Shown here piece after piece: positions 31,801 through 42,657 of a DNA stretch of 64,000 nt (positions within the stretch are counted from its first letter, which is position 1; the number at the start of each line of letters is the position of its first letter). The translations under genes were made by a program, and so were the position numbers. Below the pieces are notes generated by a model. It was not told the DNA's origin and did not search any database. It saw nothing but the letters and a program-made list of their open reading frames with translations. This DNA comes from Litoditis marina (lineage: Eukaryota; Nematoda; Chromadorea; Rhabditida; Rhabditidae): assembly GCA_964036275.1 (NCBI GenBank), contig OZ038434.1:30962947-31026946 (forward strand), in the 5' to 3' direction.

Positions 31801-31922
31801 AGTACGCCCTCTTAAAAAAAAGGGGGGGGGGGAAGCCGCGAACGAGGCAGTGTTTCCTTCGCCTGCCTTCGCCTGCCGACTTTGTTCCTTGTATTGAGAG
31901 TCATGTTGAATGAATAGCGTCA

Positions 31923-32118
31923 CCCCGGCCGACAGCCCAAACGAAGCTCCGCCCACCTCGAGCCGGATCCACCCTTAAAAGGGGGTGAAACGATGGATAC
32001 GGGAGTCTTCTGCCTGCCTGGCCAGCCGCCGGGCTGCCCGCCTTTTCCCTATGTATTTCTTTGTTGTTGAGAAATGAATATTTGTGTTAGATTGTGTTTG
32101 TGTCCGACCACAGGAAAG
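31923..32118 (+). mobile_element. 5' LTR fragment joined directly to protease
   Basis: Almost identical to 36012-36205 (GGCCGACAGCCCAAACGAAG through CCGACCACAGGAAAGA). It stops inside the LTR, since the 3' copy continues for another 25 or more bases, and is fused to the protease frame, so the LTR end, primer-binding site and gag are missing. Confidence 0.8.
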
Positions 32119-35100
32119 ATCCATAGAAGACAGAGGAATAACCGCTCTATGGGATTCCGGAGCATCCATCTCCTATCTTCGCAGAAGCTCACTGAACTAC
32201 ATGGACGTCACGATGGACGGTCACTCCGGATTCAAAGAAGCAAAGACAGCAAACGGATCCAGCCTCACATTCATCGGTCGAGTCAACTTGAATATTAGAA
32301 TCGCAGGTGATAGCATGCGACACACATTCCTGGTATCCGAAGACCAAGATTGTCCAGCTCCGGTACTCCTCGGGATGGACTTCATGAAGGAGTTGGATCA
32401 ACAAGGCATATCCACCTCACTACGACCAGCAGAAGGGAAATTGATAATCAACAACAGAGATATCCCACTGCTACAGCCAGGAGAAAAACCGTACCAATCG
32501 ACCAATCGAACAATGAAAGTCTACGCGCACCGACAAAAATCGGTCCATACCAGACCAAAAGGCTACCCATCACCTTCGACAGCACCGACGAAAATCAATT
32601 CGTCCTTCTCGCCCCACAACCCACACACCCGGTGGAATTCCCAACAACAGTCATACACCCACGGGGTAACGCGAGAACACATATTCATGTGAAAAACAAC
32701 TCGCCACACCATCTCGAAGTCAGTGAAGGCTCGGAACTAGGCAGCGCCCAAGTTCTACAACTCAGAGCTAGAGAAGATCAATCGCAGTTCGAGCCACCAC
32801 ATATCCCAGAGGAAGCCGACGTAGACGAACTATTCCCAGAGATCACCTTTCCAGAGAAAAATTTCATGGACGAACTGGACCTTCAAGATTCGGTACTATC
32901 CCCAAAAGAGGCAGAACAACTGAAGAAAGTGATCCTGGAGAACAAAGACGCGTTCTTCAACGAGGATGGTAACATCGGGAAGTTCACCGGTCCAGTAGAA
33001 CACAAGATCGAACTCAAAGACGATCTTCCATTGCCACGACCACGCACATATCGCATTCCCCTGGGAAAACAAGAAGAAATCGAGACGCAAGTACAAACGC
33101 TCATCTCCCAAGGCATCGTCGAACCTTCATCCTCACTCTTCGTCTCCCCGATCGTACTCGTCAGAAAGAAAGACGGAACATACCGATTCACCACCGATTA
33201 CAGGGCGATCAACTCAGTAACCAAGAAGGAAAACTACATCATCCCAGCAATAGGAGACATCATCGACATGGCAGCCGGAGGACGATATCTGTCGAATTTC
33301 GATCTCATCATGGGACTCTACCAAATTCCCCTACGAAAGCAGGATCGGAAATGGACAGCGTTTGCGACGAACACAGGAACATACCAGTATCGCCGCATGC
33401 CTATGGGGTTATGCGGAGCTCCACACACCTTCCAGTCAGCAGTGTGCTGCAAAGAAAAGTAACCTGCAAGCTATTCGTCTACCTCGACGACTTACTGGTA
33501 ATTTCGGACACCCCACAACAGCACATCCAGGACGTCGACGAGGTTCTGAAGGCAATCGCATTCTACTGACTGAAGGTCAAGATCAAAAAGTGCAAATTCG
33601 CATGTCGCGAAGTCAAAGTTCTCGGGCTCATCGTCGGAAGAGACGGAGTGAAGCCAAACCCTGAAAAGGTACAAGCCATCCAAGACTTCCCAGTACCCAA
33701 GACGCCTACCGCGGTCCGCGGATTCCTTGGAATGTCGGGATATTTCCGACGCTTTGTCAAGAACTATGCAGGAATCGCTACCCCATTGTACAACCTCACC
33801 ACCAAGGATGTAGACTTCCAATGGAAACAAGAGCACCAGGAGGCATTCGATAAACTGAAAAACATCCTCACCACAGCCCCGGTACTCCAAGGAACACAAG
33901 CAAATCGACCATTCGTCATTGAATCCGACGGCAGCACGATAGCAATCGGAGCGGTCCTACTGCAAGCGGCAAGCGAAGGAGCGCCTCTCCACCCAATAGC
34001 ATACTCGAGCAGAAAACTGATCAAGGCAGAACGGAACTACGCACCAATCGAGCTTGAGGCCCTCGCGCTCACTTTTGCCGTCAGTCAATATCGGACCTAC
34101 ATCCTCGGCTGCCCAACGAAAGCTATCGTAGATCATCGACCTCTCACCAGCCTGATGAAACGTCGCGACTTGATTGGACGACTGGCAAAATATCAACTGA
34201 TATTACAGGAATACGATCTCACGATCGAATACCGACCAGGACCCCAGAATGCAGTGGGAGATGCCCTTTCGCGCTACATCGGCAACGAAGCAAACGAAGC
34301 ACGACCTACAACAAGGAGGGAGAAGCAGCCAACGAAGGAAACAAACGTTGAGGTCAACGCTACTACCAGCAATAGCAACATTCCACCCACGCCACCCGAA
34401 CACGCCTCGGAAATACAAACAATACAAAACACGGCACCATGGATCGGCGACATCATTCAAAAACTCACCACCCAGTCCCCCGACGACGACGACGAATCAA
34501 CCCGAAGAGCACGAGATCGACATGAGATCCACAACGGAATTCTATACAAACGACTCAAGGGCGCGCTATTCCCGCCGACAATAATCATCCCGAAGGACGA
34601 CAAGATCACAAAACCCATCATTCGAAAATTCCACTTTTCCGAATACCTCGGCGCCCATTTCGGAACTAACAAGACCACCGAAGCCCTTCGTCGACGGTTC
34701 TTCTGGACGGACATGGCGAAAGACGTTCAAAACTTCATCAAAGAATGCGTCCAATGCCATACACGAAAGTCCGACTCACATCAATCCACAAGGGAACCAA
34801 TGGGAGTTATGGGAGAAGTGAGTCACCCATTTCAACGTCTGCACATGGACATTCTAGGCAAGAGGCGTTCAGCAAATGGATCATCACCTCCCCGATCGCA
34901 ACGCAACACGCAGATACAATCGCAAAGAAGTTCCTGGATGACGTTTACACAAAATTCGGAGCACCGGAAACGGTACTCACCGACAACGGAACGAACTTCA
35001 AGTCGCAAACCTTCGAAGATACTCTGAAATTGATCGGAACGGAACACAGCTACACCGCGCCATACCACAAAAACGCCAACGGCCAGGTCGAACGCTTACA

Positions 35101-35839
35101 TCGCACGCTGGAGGAAAGCCTCACGGCGTTCGTCAACAACACCCAGACCGATTGGGACCAGTTCCTTCCACTGATCACATTCGCCCTCAATACCCTTCCA
35201 AGCGCTACCACTCAAGCCAGCCCGTTCCTGGTCATCCAAGGACGAGAACCAAGGATCCCACAGGACGCTACCTGGAGAACACCAATGCCAGGATTTGCAA
35301 ACGTAGACGATTACACCACGTTACTGAAGCTACAATTGAAGGAAACCTGGAACTTCGTCAAAGCACGACTGAATCACCAAGCAATCAAACAAAAAGAAGG
35401 ATACGATAAGCGATATCGGATCAAAGAAAGGAACATCACAATCGGAGATCTCGTAATGATAAGGAAGAGTACGCCAAGAAACAGACTCTGCCCATATCTG
35501 ATCGGACCCTACAAGGTCACGCAGACAACTGAATTCAACGTAATAGCAGAGGACGAGAAAGGAAGAGAAGTTATCTCACACAAGAACAATGTGAGACTCT
35601 TCAAAAAGACAACTGAAATTGACACGAGCTCTGGAGAAAGCAGCAACGACGAGCAGAACGCCCACGAACAAACGGAAGACAAAGAAAAAGAGATAGAAAA
35701 AGAAGAAGACGGCGAAGAAGAAGAGAAAAATAGAGAAAAGAGAAGGAAGCAAGAAGAGGAAAAGGAAGCCTCACCGGAAAAGGACGCAATCAGGCGCTCT
35801 CACCGAGTCCCAGTCCCAAACAGAAGGTATCTACACTAA
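32119..35839 (+). pseudogene. Ty3/Gypsy pol: protease, RT, RNase H, integrase, disrupted
   Basis: Domain order PR-RT-RH-IN is that of Gypsy elements. Protease: LWDSGASISYL in the frame starting 32084. Reverse transcriptase: 32350-33462, YRAINSVTK and NFDLIMGLYQIPL; after a frameshift near 33446 the catalytic FVYLDDLLVIS is in another frame, which has an in-frame TGA at 33567. RNase H: IESDGSTIAIGAVL and DALSRY. Integrase: zinc-binding H-H-C-C (FHFSEYLGAHFG, CVQCH), then HMDILGK, then a shift and small deletion near 34860, then VLTDNGTNF and NGQVERLHR in 34745-35839. A Glu/Lys-rich tail closes it. Gag is absent. The copy cannot encode an intact polyprotein. Confidence 0.9.
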
Positions 35840-35952
35840 TCCAGGACACCCGCTTCCAACAATATTACCCTCGAAAACCCAGCTCTATAAACCCACACCT
35901 CCTAATCGTCTCTTTTCACCTTTACGGTGAAATTTTCAGTTTCACCTTTACG

Positions 35953-36230
35953 GTGAAAGTGTTGTTGGCGGGGCGGGACGCCCCTTCTTCGGTGAGGGGG
36001 CCCGTCACCCCGGCCGACAGCCCAAACGAAGCTCCGCCCACCTCGAGCCGGATCCACCCTTAAAAGGGGGTGAAACGATGGATACGGGAGTCTTCTGCCT
36101 GCCTGGCCAGCCGCCGGGCTGCCCGCCTTTTCCCTATGTATTTCTTTGTTGTTGAGAAATGAATATTTGTGTTAGATAGTGTTTGTGTCCGACCACAGGA
36201 AAGAAACTACTAGCTCTGGGCCAGTTGTAA
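35953..36230 (+). mobile_element. 3' LTR of the Gypsy element
   Basis: Runs from about TGTTGGCGGGGCGGGACGCC to about TTGTAAGTCCCATCTAG, with TATA-like CCCTTAAAAGGGG at about 36057. Its middle matches the 5' fragment at 31923-32118 with about one difference, so the insertion is young despite its pol damage. Exact ends are not certain. A short direct echo of the end block (CTAGCTCTGGGCC) follows at 36290. Confidence 0.75.
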
Positions 36231-37039
36231 GTCCCATCTAGAACGATAGTTAGTTCTATCCCTGTTCTGTTCTTGTACCAAAACTACACTAGCTCTGGGC
36301 CGCCAAATAAGCCCCAACTAGTACAAACTTTCGAGACCATCAAAATAGTTATCAAAAGTCTTTCATGGCTCACGCCAAGGATCTCCGAATTCTGTTAGAG
36401 TTCAGTTACAACAAACGCTCTGTACTGATAAAACCCCAGGATAATAATGAAAACAACATCGTAGCAGAAGCTTCTCAGACTAGACAAGCAGTCTAGTCTA
36501 TGCTCCACGATTGGGATGTGATTCTGGGGGGAGACTTATTCGTTGTTATTGACGAACGGACCACCGTCATTCGAGACGTCCAGCCCCGCTTATATATGAA
36601 TACTTTATTCCAGTGGAAAAGTGAGAGGTAACAAAAAAGAAAACAGCAAAATATGAAGTCACAACAAGAAGAAAACACAAAATGGAGAAACAGAACAGAA
36701 TCGAAACTATATCTTCACAATAAACATAACAAAACAGTATATTATATTATGGACTAGGTGCCATCATATAATATTAACACTGGCTCGGCGCCCATCTCTC
36801 CACCTTGTTCAAGGACGCACTACCTAAACCTTTATGGCAAGGCGGGGTCACCTAGACGCACTACCTAAACCTTGAACAAAGCCAAGAAGACAGATTAATG
36901 AAAAGATATAATATGTTAAGGCCTATTTTAATTTAATATTCATATAATGAACGCTTAACTTAAAATAGGTGAGAATATTAAATACTGTTATTTGATAAAG
37001 TTTGTTATATTTCAAAACAAGTGCAGTTCGTTTCGGCTC

Positions 37040-37250
37040 CGACTCTCTACGAAACTACACTGGCTAGCGGTCGAGCCTCATCAGGAGAACCCGCTAGCCA
37101 TAAATTTGGAGAGAGACCGAGGTTCTGCCGGGCTGCCTGCCCTGTCTCTTTACGTTGTTGTTGATTAGAATGAATAGTTTGTGTAAACAGTGTTTTGTGT
37201 CCTATTACTAAAACATCTAGCCCTGAGCCACTATTATCATTGCCACTAAG
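37040..37250 (+). mobile_element. Third diverged LTR relic
   Basis: Contains CCGGGCTGCCTGCCCTGTCT, then TACGTTGTTGTTGATTAGAA, AATGAATAGTTTGTGT and TGTCCTATTACTAAAACATC, in the same order as the matching blocks of the LTR at 35953-36230. No internal coding part next to it. Confidence 0.55.
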
Positions 37251-37754
37251 GTACCCAATTTTGTTATGCAAGGTATAGGAGGCACGAATGTTTCCGTTAC
37301 GGCATTTGTTGTGATAGGAACTAAACAGAAAAAAGAAGGAGGATCGATTAATCTACCGTATATTCGAGGTACCTATAGATACCTAGACCTAGATGACTTC
37401 GTGGAATTGGACAAAGTGTAATTGTCGATTGTATTTGTCGATTATTTATTGTTATTATTGTTTACAATTGTGTTGTTCTCGGTTTGGCTCGATATTTGAA
37501 ATGAACGAGAGAAATTATGAGCGAGAAGGGTAACTTGAGTCCGTGGGTGGTGGGATACTGGACTTGGTTCGAGCCTGGCAGGGCGGGCCAAGGCGATGTC
37601 TTCGCCCGGTTCGGTGTTGAAGCTCTCTCACCATTCGCATACCACCATCGGTTTTGTTGTTGAACTCTAGGACGACTTACTTACACATTCTATTATCAGT
37701 TCCACATCAACTCTTGTAATGTTATCAACCCTTTCACAACCCTCTGTTTTCCTT

Positions 37755-38060
37755 CAAGCGTACTCTCTGAGGCTACCTTAGTGGGTAACCTGTTGGTAAA
37801 CTGAAATGAAACATTTACCTGTTTTTCTAACGTAAAATGTGGTTCTTACCGTTAATTTGTACGATTTTAGGTTACCTGTCGGTTACCTGGTCAGGTTACT
37901 TGAAGTTCAGTTCTAGGTTACCTATCGGTTATCTGGTCAGGTAACTTGAAGTTCAGTTTTAGGTTACCTATCGGTTATCTGGTCAGGTACCCTGAAAAAG
38001 GTTACCGGTTACCTGTGAGAAAAAATGGTTAGGTTACCAAAAAGGGTTAGATATATAATT
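37755..38060. mobile_element. GGTTACC element, family M5, with internal tandem units
   Basis: Includes a repeated block of about 57 bp (GGTTACCTATCGGTTATCTG, then GTCAGGTAACTTGAAGTTCA) and ends in AAGGGTTAGATATATAATTG. Confidence 0.6.
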
Positions 38061-38084
38061 GGCCACCTAGACGGACTGAATAAA

Positions 38085-38290
38085 CCGTGACCGAGGTCGA
38101 ACTGAGAGAAAACTCGGAACGATTAGCGCCGATTTTCTGCGTTCGCCCGGAAACATAGGCGATACTGTCTGCGTCTCTCTGACCTGCACACTCTCTCGTC
38201 GAGGCCGCCACAAAAGTGGCTGGCCAATTGGCTGGAAGTTGTCTGAAAAGAGTCGAATCGCACCTTACCGCTACCGTATCCTTCCTGTTT
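38085..38290 (-). repeat. Dispersed repeat M8
   Basis: CTGCGTCTCTCTGACCTGCA, CACTCTCTCGTC and AAAAGTGGCTGGCCAATTGG recur at 23795-23890 and in part at 7330-7385. The minus-strand frame across it is shared by the repeat and not evidence of a gene. Confidence 0.5.
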
Positions 38291-38611
38291 ATTGATAACA
38301 AATAGCTGTTTATATGTTAGGTTATTTAGTTGAACAAAATATATTGTGTTAATAAGACGTTTTGGATGTTACAGCTATAGTTGTTTACATGGTCCGGTTT
38401 TTGAGGACTCTCATATTTGATTTCTTTCATAAATGTTTTGGTTTTGGTTTTCATCAAAGAGTTGCTCTGAAGAGAATGAAGTTGATACAAAATAGTAATA
38501 CAAATATACGGAAAATAAGTAAATTTGTGACGTGAAATGTGAGTTTTATTGAATGTTTGCAGCACTACAAAATCTCGTAATTGCGTTTTCCACAACTCCC
38601 GAACACGAGAG

Positions 38612-38865
38612 TTCTATATCTAACCGGGTTCACCGGTTATCCCTTTTCCGGTTAGCTGGTTAGGTAACCGAACGTAATCTAAAACTCAATATATGTTACT
38701 TTCTGAGTTGACCTGAAACGAGTTTTCAGTGTCGGTTTCAATGGTAACCGGTTTCCGTTTCCGGTTACTCGCTAGTCGTCCACTCAGGTAACCTGAAAAA
38801 AGTGGTTACCAAACAAAAATTGTTTTACGGAAAAAGAGGTTACCTAAAAACCCGGTTAGATATAA
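38612..38865. mobile_element. M5 element
   Basis: Complete copy with inverted ends TATATCTAACCGGGTT and AACCCGGTTAGATATA, inner GGTTACC palindromes. The ends define the family. Confidence 0.7.
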
Positions 38866-39097
38866 GACTTCACCCACCGTACTACAGCATCTTACCCAAC
38901 ACATAATGATAGATGTTTTCTAGTCTATATGTATAAAAACTAATTCCCTTTTGCTCAAAAACTACATCTCGTAATTGCGTTTTCTACAATTCCCGAACCA
39001 CATCTAATTGTAGTTGGGAAAACGCATTTACGAGATATTATATTGCTGCAAACATTTAACAAAAATCCACATTTCACGTTACAAGCTTACTTTTTTC

Positions 39098-39160
39098 TAT
39101 ATATAACCGGGTTTTTTGGCAACCCCTTTTCAGGTTACCTAACCTAAAAACCCGGTTAGT
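39098..39160. mobile_element. Short M5 element
   Basis: About 65 bp: TATATATAACCGGGTTTTTT, then GGTTACCTAACC, then AACCCGGTTAG. Internal part deleted relative to the 250-bp copies. Confidence 0.6.
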
Positions 39161-39234
39161 GTGAATTTGACCATTGTGGGTCAACCTAATTTCGTTCACT
39201 TTGGTTCTCGACCATCTATTCATACCCCAAATAA

Positions 39235-39271
39235 CTGGGTGTCAATTAGAGTACGCGCCTGGTTTGAGAGT
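39235..39271 (+). repeat. Empty-site counterpart of the SINE A insertion at 29.6 kb
   Basis: AACTGGGTGTCAATTAGAGT followed by ACGCGCCTGGTTTGAGAGTA: the two flanks of the 29603-29805 SINE joined without it. Confidence 0.6.
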
Positions 39272-39390
39272 ATTGTAAATGAAATGTGGGTTACCTTTAG
39301 TTACATTATATGCCGTTACGTCTGACGTAAAATTTTTATCTGTTATAGTTTTTTCCCTTCCTCTGGTTTCTTTTTCTATCTTTTTCTTCC

Positions 39391-39394
39391 TCTC

Positions 39395-39466
<72 letters not shown>

Positions 39467-39520
39467 TCTCTTTCTCTATCACCCTCTCTTTCTCTGTCTC
39501 TGACTCTCTCTCTCTCTCTC
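39391..39520 (+). repeat. (CT)n microsatellite
   Basis: About 130 bases of CT repeats with few interruptions. Confidence 0.95.
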
Positions 39521-39909
39521 GCTACTGTCCCCAGACGGTCAATGAACCAACTTCATTGAAACATAAATACTGTCCTTCCTAAACCGGTAGTATTTCCTGT
39601 GTAACAATAATAAATGACCGCTACGCAATGTGTCTTGCACCCAATTTTTGCAGGAACAAAATAGAGTTGTAATTTTATTTGCGAACACATAAATGTTTCT
39701 ATTTAGGTTTTTAAGTTCATTTACCTTGATTTATGTTACCTTTCTACTTTATTTCCCATTTATGTTTATTAACATCTACTCATTATATCTCTCTTTCTAA
39801 ATGGGAAAGTTTGACAGTGTAAACAATAGATCAGACTACAGATACAACAGAGTAAACAACAGTTTATGCCGGTTTTCCCATAACAAACTGTAGAAAGACA
39901 TGTCATGGG

Positions 39910-40207
39910 AATGTGCTCAGTAAAATATGAACTCAAAAATCGTTTCGACCCTGATTCAAGATGATTTTGGTGTTGTTCTCAGAGGGTTGGGTCATCATCA
40001 GTTGAACCCCTCTGAGAAAATGAAAACAGGACGAAAAGACTTACTGACCGCCTTCTAACAATGAACCCTCTGAGAAAAAGCCAAAAATCGTCTTGAATCA
40101 GGGTCGAAACGATTTTTGAGTCTATCTTTTACTGAGCACAATCCTATAGCTATAACATCCGGAACGTCCTAGTGACACAATATATTTTGTTCAAATAAAT
40201 AACCTGA
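39910..40207 (-). repeat. M7 repeat, longer form
   Basis: GTGCTCAGTAA near the left end and ACTGAGCACA at 40130, inner TCTCAGAGGGTTGGGTCATC, tail CCTAGTGACACAATATATTT. It has an extra copy of the CCCTCTGAGAAAA block compared with 14930-15185. Confidence 0.6.
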
Positions 40208-40254
40208 TGTAAAATGTATAACCATGTTCTTGGGAACGACAAAATCTCGGTCGT

Positions 40255-40480
40255 AGTTTGATCTCGATACAGGGCGTGCCGAATTTACAAGTTATTGTCT
40301 CTCGTCGGAATCGAACCTGTGAGCAAAAGATTCGTAAGCCAGGCGGGGTAACCACTGCGCTACGAGATCAGGTTATTGACAAACCTCGGGATCGGAGACA
40401 AGGGTCTGTACACAGCGAGAACTGATATATACAGTACCCTCCCGCCTTTCCGGTGGCGACGACTATACACGCAAAAAGGT
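40255..40480 (-). mobile_element. tRNA-derived SINE family A, minus strand
   Basis: On the minus strand: leader ending TCAGTTCTCGCTGTGTACAG, A-box region CGTAGCGCAGTGGTTACCCC and B box AGGTTCGATTCC near 40307-40318. The best-kept tRNA-like core of the four copies. Confidence 0.75.
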
Positions 40481-40604
40481 TTGACGTTCAACGGAAAACA
40501 GTAAGATCAAACTACAAACACAGCTGTACAGGGTAACTTACACGTTATGGCGTCCTTTGGTGGAAAGAACCCTCTATAGAATGTTCGGGAACTTGAATTA
40601 TAGT

Positions 40605-40745
40605 CTGACTATACTGTTTGTCAATTGCACAGGCACGTGAAACATGTTAAACGCAGCAGAACTCAGCAACGTGCAATGACAAAGTGCACGATACCTCATT
40701 AGAATGCTAACTTCACGTGACTATTCAATTTACTTCTAGTATAGT
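40605..40745. mobile_element. MITE family M3
   Basis: Ends ACTATACTGTTTGTCAATTG and CAATTTACTTCTAGTATAGT form the inverted repeat; inner CACGTGAAACATGTTAAACG. The clearest M3 copy. Confidence 0.75.
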
Positions 40746-41572
40746 TAGACACAATCAGATCTTCAGAGATGCATTCAAATTAAATTGGCGTCAAACTACA
40801 AACACAGCAAGATTGTATGTTTTTTCAGCAATTCTCCTTAAGAACTTAATGACACGCTCAAAGCAGGCAAAACTCCTTTCTCCCAAATATTTGCAGAACT
40901 TTAAACCAGAACAGGAATGTAATACATTTAAAACCGAAACTCAAAAATGAGTGGGGAAACTAATGGACCAAGGCCAAGCTCTGACTATTACAGTTTATTG
41001 GAATAGCAGTTTTGTTAATGGTTAGTAGATACATTGTACTCCGATCTATTCTGACTTTTTGGACACAGCGGAAAGTGAGGTGTACAGTATCAATGTCGCT
41101 AGTGCTATGAAAGTATTCCCTTTTTTTTTCTTTTGTGAGTACAATTATATATTTTGCTCCGCTTCCAACTTTTTTGTGCAATTCAGATAGTAGGAAACGG
41201 TTTCTTTACGAACCTGGACATATATCGAAGAAACTGTGATTTCTGATGCAGTAGTTTATGTTAACACCAGAACCTGTTCAAGTTTGCAAATCGCATACAT
41301 TTCTCAGACTGTTTTCAACTTTTTATCTTTTTCACTTGCGTACCGGCGCCAACGTCATAACCGAAAAAAGAAAAATCGCCGAATTCAAAACTGGGCGGAG
41401 ATAGTTATTGGTCAAGGCTTGAATATTTGGAATTCAATTAGATAATCTTTGAAAGTTTTCCTGAAAACTAGATTCATTATATTCCAACGCGTCTAAACGT
41501 ACAGAACTTACTGCTAACTTAAAAGTTACCAACATCACTTCTCAATTCAGCTGAACGCTTAGACGATTTTGT

Positions 41573-41698
41573 ACTTAAAGCAGGACGGTTATGTGGACCA
41601 ATCCCGTGTCAACGGTCCTTTAAACTGCAATTGAAAAATGTATTGCAGTTTAAAGGACTGAACCGTTGAGATTGGACCACACAATCGTCCTTCTTTAA
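41573..41698. mobile_element. Palindromic MITE family M1
   Basis: Near-consensus copy, ends CTTAAAGCAGGACGGTTATG and CAATCGTCCTTCTTTAAG. The only M1 copy right of 31 kb. Confidence 0.8.
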
Positions 41699-41896
41699 GC
41701 CTCCTCCCCAACGCTGACATTTCCAGTGAGCATGATGCTACAAAGTTTTGGAATCCCATATACAGTTCACAGTGAGGTTGTGGAACTTTCACGCTAATTT
41801 TAGACGTTTTTATGTTTTTACATAGTTTTCGCAGGGCGAATTTCGTTCTCTGCCCAATTTACTACGAACTAGCGAGAAATGGTTTACCGAAATGAT

Positions 41897-42012
41897 TAGG
41901 GTTGTCGAGTTCAACATTTCGAGTTTTCGAGTTTTGAAAAATTTCGATTTCGACTCGATACGAACATTATCGAGTTTTTTCGAGTCGAGTCGAGTTTCGA
42001 GTTCGACTAACA
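41897..42012. mobile_element. GAGTCGAG foldback element, family M6
   Basis: GGGTTGTCGAGTTCAACATT at left and GTTTCGAGTTCGACTAACAA at right; partner of 6395-6525 in opposite sense. Confidence 0.5.
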
Positions 42013-42505
42013 AAGCCTAGAAAGTATGTTATAGGGTTTGTTCAACACAATTCCATATGTTGTTTATTGCATATCCCACTGTGATTATAGTTTGATCTCG
42101 TTTTTGTTCGGGAGAAATCTGAATCTTTCTGGCTGGCATTCACGTATAATATCAACAATTCCAACACAATACACCCATTGGCCTTGAGAATTGTTTTTTT
42201 GTCCTTGAAGTTTGATGGTTTTATCACGCACACCTGCACTATCAAAACATCACTGATCTTGTTTCTACCTTCAAACTGTGTGGGGTATACTGTATCATTC
42301 AGTTTATCATGTGTGTTAATTTCATAAATAGCGTTTTCATGCGTTTTTGTACAGAAATAAGTTGGTAGAGTGGTTATGTTTCGCTCTTCCAAAAGCAATC
42401 CTGATTTATACTTTTTATACTTCTTTGAACTTTAGCATTCCTCCATGCATAACCATTATTATTCTGGATTGCTAATAAATATGTAAACATGTTAACTTGT
42501 TTTTT

Positions 42506-42530
42506 TCAGATGAAGTGCAGTCTACCATTT
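42506..42530 (+). repeat. Duplicate of the glycosyltransferase start site
   Basis: TTTCAG, then ATGAAGTGCAGTCTACC (MKCSLPF), matches TTTCCAG, then ATGAAGTCCAGCCTCCC (MKSSLPS) at 42651. The frame closes soon after, so this looks like a partial copy and not a second gene start. Confidence 0.55.
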
Positions 42531-42657
42531 CTATTTAAGTGTAGTGTTTTGTATTGCAATTGATTCAATTGTTCTATGTGCACCTCAAAACTTCATAATT
42601 TTGATGAATAAACATTATATTATTATTATTACTATTATTATTATTTTTCCTTTCCAG

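Larger units (their letters stand above)
36240..42650. other. Gene-free repeat region
   Basis: No coding exon was recognised on either strand over 6.4 kb. Identifiable parts are listed separately: an LTR relic (37040-37250), three M5 elements (37755-39160), a repeat shared with 7.3 and 23.8 kb (38085-38290), a (CT)n run, an M7 copy, an inverted SINE A, an M3, an M1 and an M6 element. The remaining sequence at 36300-37000 and 39540-39900 shows nothing I recognise. Confidence 0.6.

Noticed and set aside
32883..34760. Several minus-strand frames of 60 to 135 codons
   Set aside because: Shadows of the plus-strand Gypsy pol; the plus frames carry the conserved protease, RT, RNase H and integrase motifs.
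39279..39503. Leu/Ser-rich frame of 74 codons
   Set aside because: It is the translation of the (CT)n microsatellite.
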